Part shown: positions 6,123-6,167 of the stretch, in pieces
Layout: each line of letters begins with the position of its first letter
Numbering within the stretch: position 1 is the first letter of the stretch
Assembly (NCBI GenBank): GCA_964577195.1
Contig: CAZNYF010000164.1
Span: 1 to 6,167, forward strand
Origin: HyVt-560 sp964577195
GTDB lineage: Bacteria > Pseudomonadota > Gammaproteobacteria > UWMA-0217
Length of the DNA stretch: 6,167 nucleotides
Direction of reading: 5' to 3'
Translations under genes and position numbers: made by a program
The notes under the pieces: generated by a model
What the model was told of the DNA's origin: nothing
The model's input: only the letters and a program-made list of their open reading frames with translations
Databases searched by the model: none

Positions 6123-6167
6123 CTATCGCGCTTTGTCCTCTTCAAGCAAAACCAATAAAGCGGCAAA
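6123..6167 (-). CDS. Possible C-terminal end of another minus-strand gene (cut by window edge)
   Basis: From the right edge the minus strand reads FAALLVLLEEDKAR and then TAG at 6123-6125. The hydrophobic stretch followed by a charged tail is plausible as a protein C-terminus, and the gene would lie upstream of the transporter in the same direction, with a gap of about 115 bp. Fourteen codons are too few to prove coding. A plus-strand frame from ATG 6104 is also open to the edge, so this call is tentative. Confidence 0.3.
   Translation of the reverse strand, partial: FAALLVLLEEDKAR

Noticed and set aside
1..6167. CRISPR array, tRNA or rRNA genes.
   Set aside because: No regularly spaced repeats and no tRNA or rRNA signatures were seen on either strand.

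Overview
The window looks like chromosomal DNA of a gammaproteobacterium, probably free-living or aquatic. The placement rests on a cobalamin-dependent methionine synthase that keeps exactly the E. coli numbering of its zinc cysteines, and on a FlhF/FliA pair of the gammaproteobacterial polar-flagellum type. No species can be named from the sequence alone. By eye (not computed) the metH part is more GC-rich than everything to its right.

Layout, left to right. Positions 1-2218, minus strand: the N-terminal 739 codons of metH, running off the left edge. Positions 2219-2461: a divergent intergenic region with a consensus -10 box almost touching the metH start, an AT-rich perfect dyad, and a strong Shine-Dalgarno for the rightward gene. 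Positions 2462-4245, plus strand: a short FlhF-like protein with a damaged GTPase core, then the flagellar sigma factor FliA (sigma-28). The usual gene between them, flhG/fleN, is absent. Positions 4254-4414: a 161-bp non-coding element with 17-bp perfect terminal inverted repeats, flanked by TAA direct repeats; it looks like a MITE and forms a hairpin over nearly its whole length. Positions 4459-4662, plus strand: a 67-residue zinc-ribbon protein of unknown function. Positions 4663-4744: a convergent intergenic region with hairpins. Positions 4745-6007, minus strand: a YeeE/YedE-family membrane transporter, probably for thiosulfate or a related sulfur compound. Positions 6008-6167: its upstream region, with a candidate promoter overlapped by a dyad, and possibly the last codons of another minus-strand gene.

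How the genes relate. flhF and fliA are probably one transcription unit, which would normally set flagellar placement and late flagellar gene expression. Here they stand apart from any other visible flagellar gene. MetH and the YeeE-like transporter both touch sulfur metabolism, but they are separated by unrelated genes and nothing shows joint control.

The most notable signal is the 161-bp element. Its two arms differ almost only by changes that keep G-U pairing in the rightward transcript, so 62 of 66 arm positions can pair in that RNA but only 51 in the opposite one. This suggests either selection on the folded RNA or strand-biased mutation.
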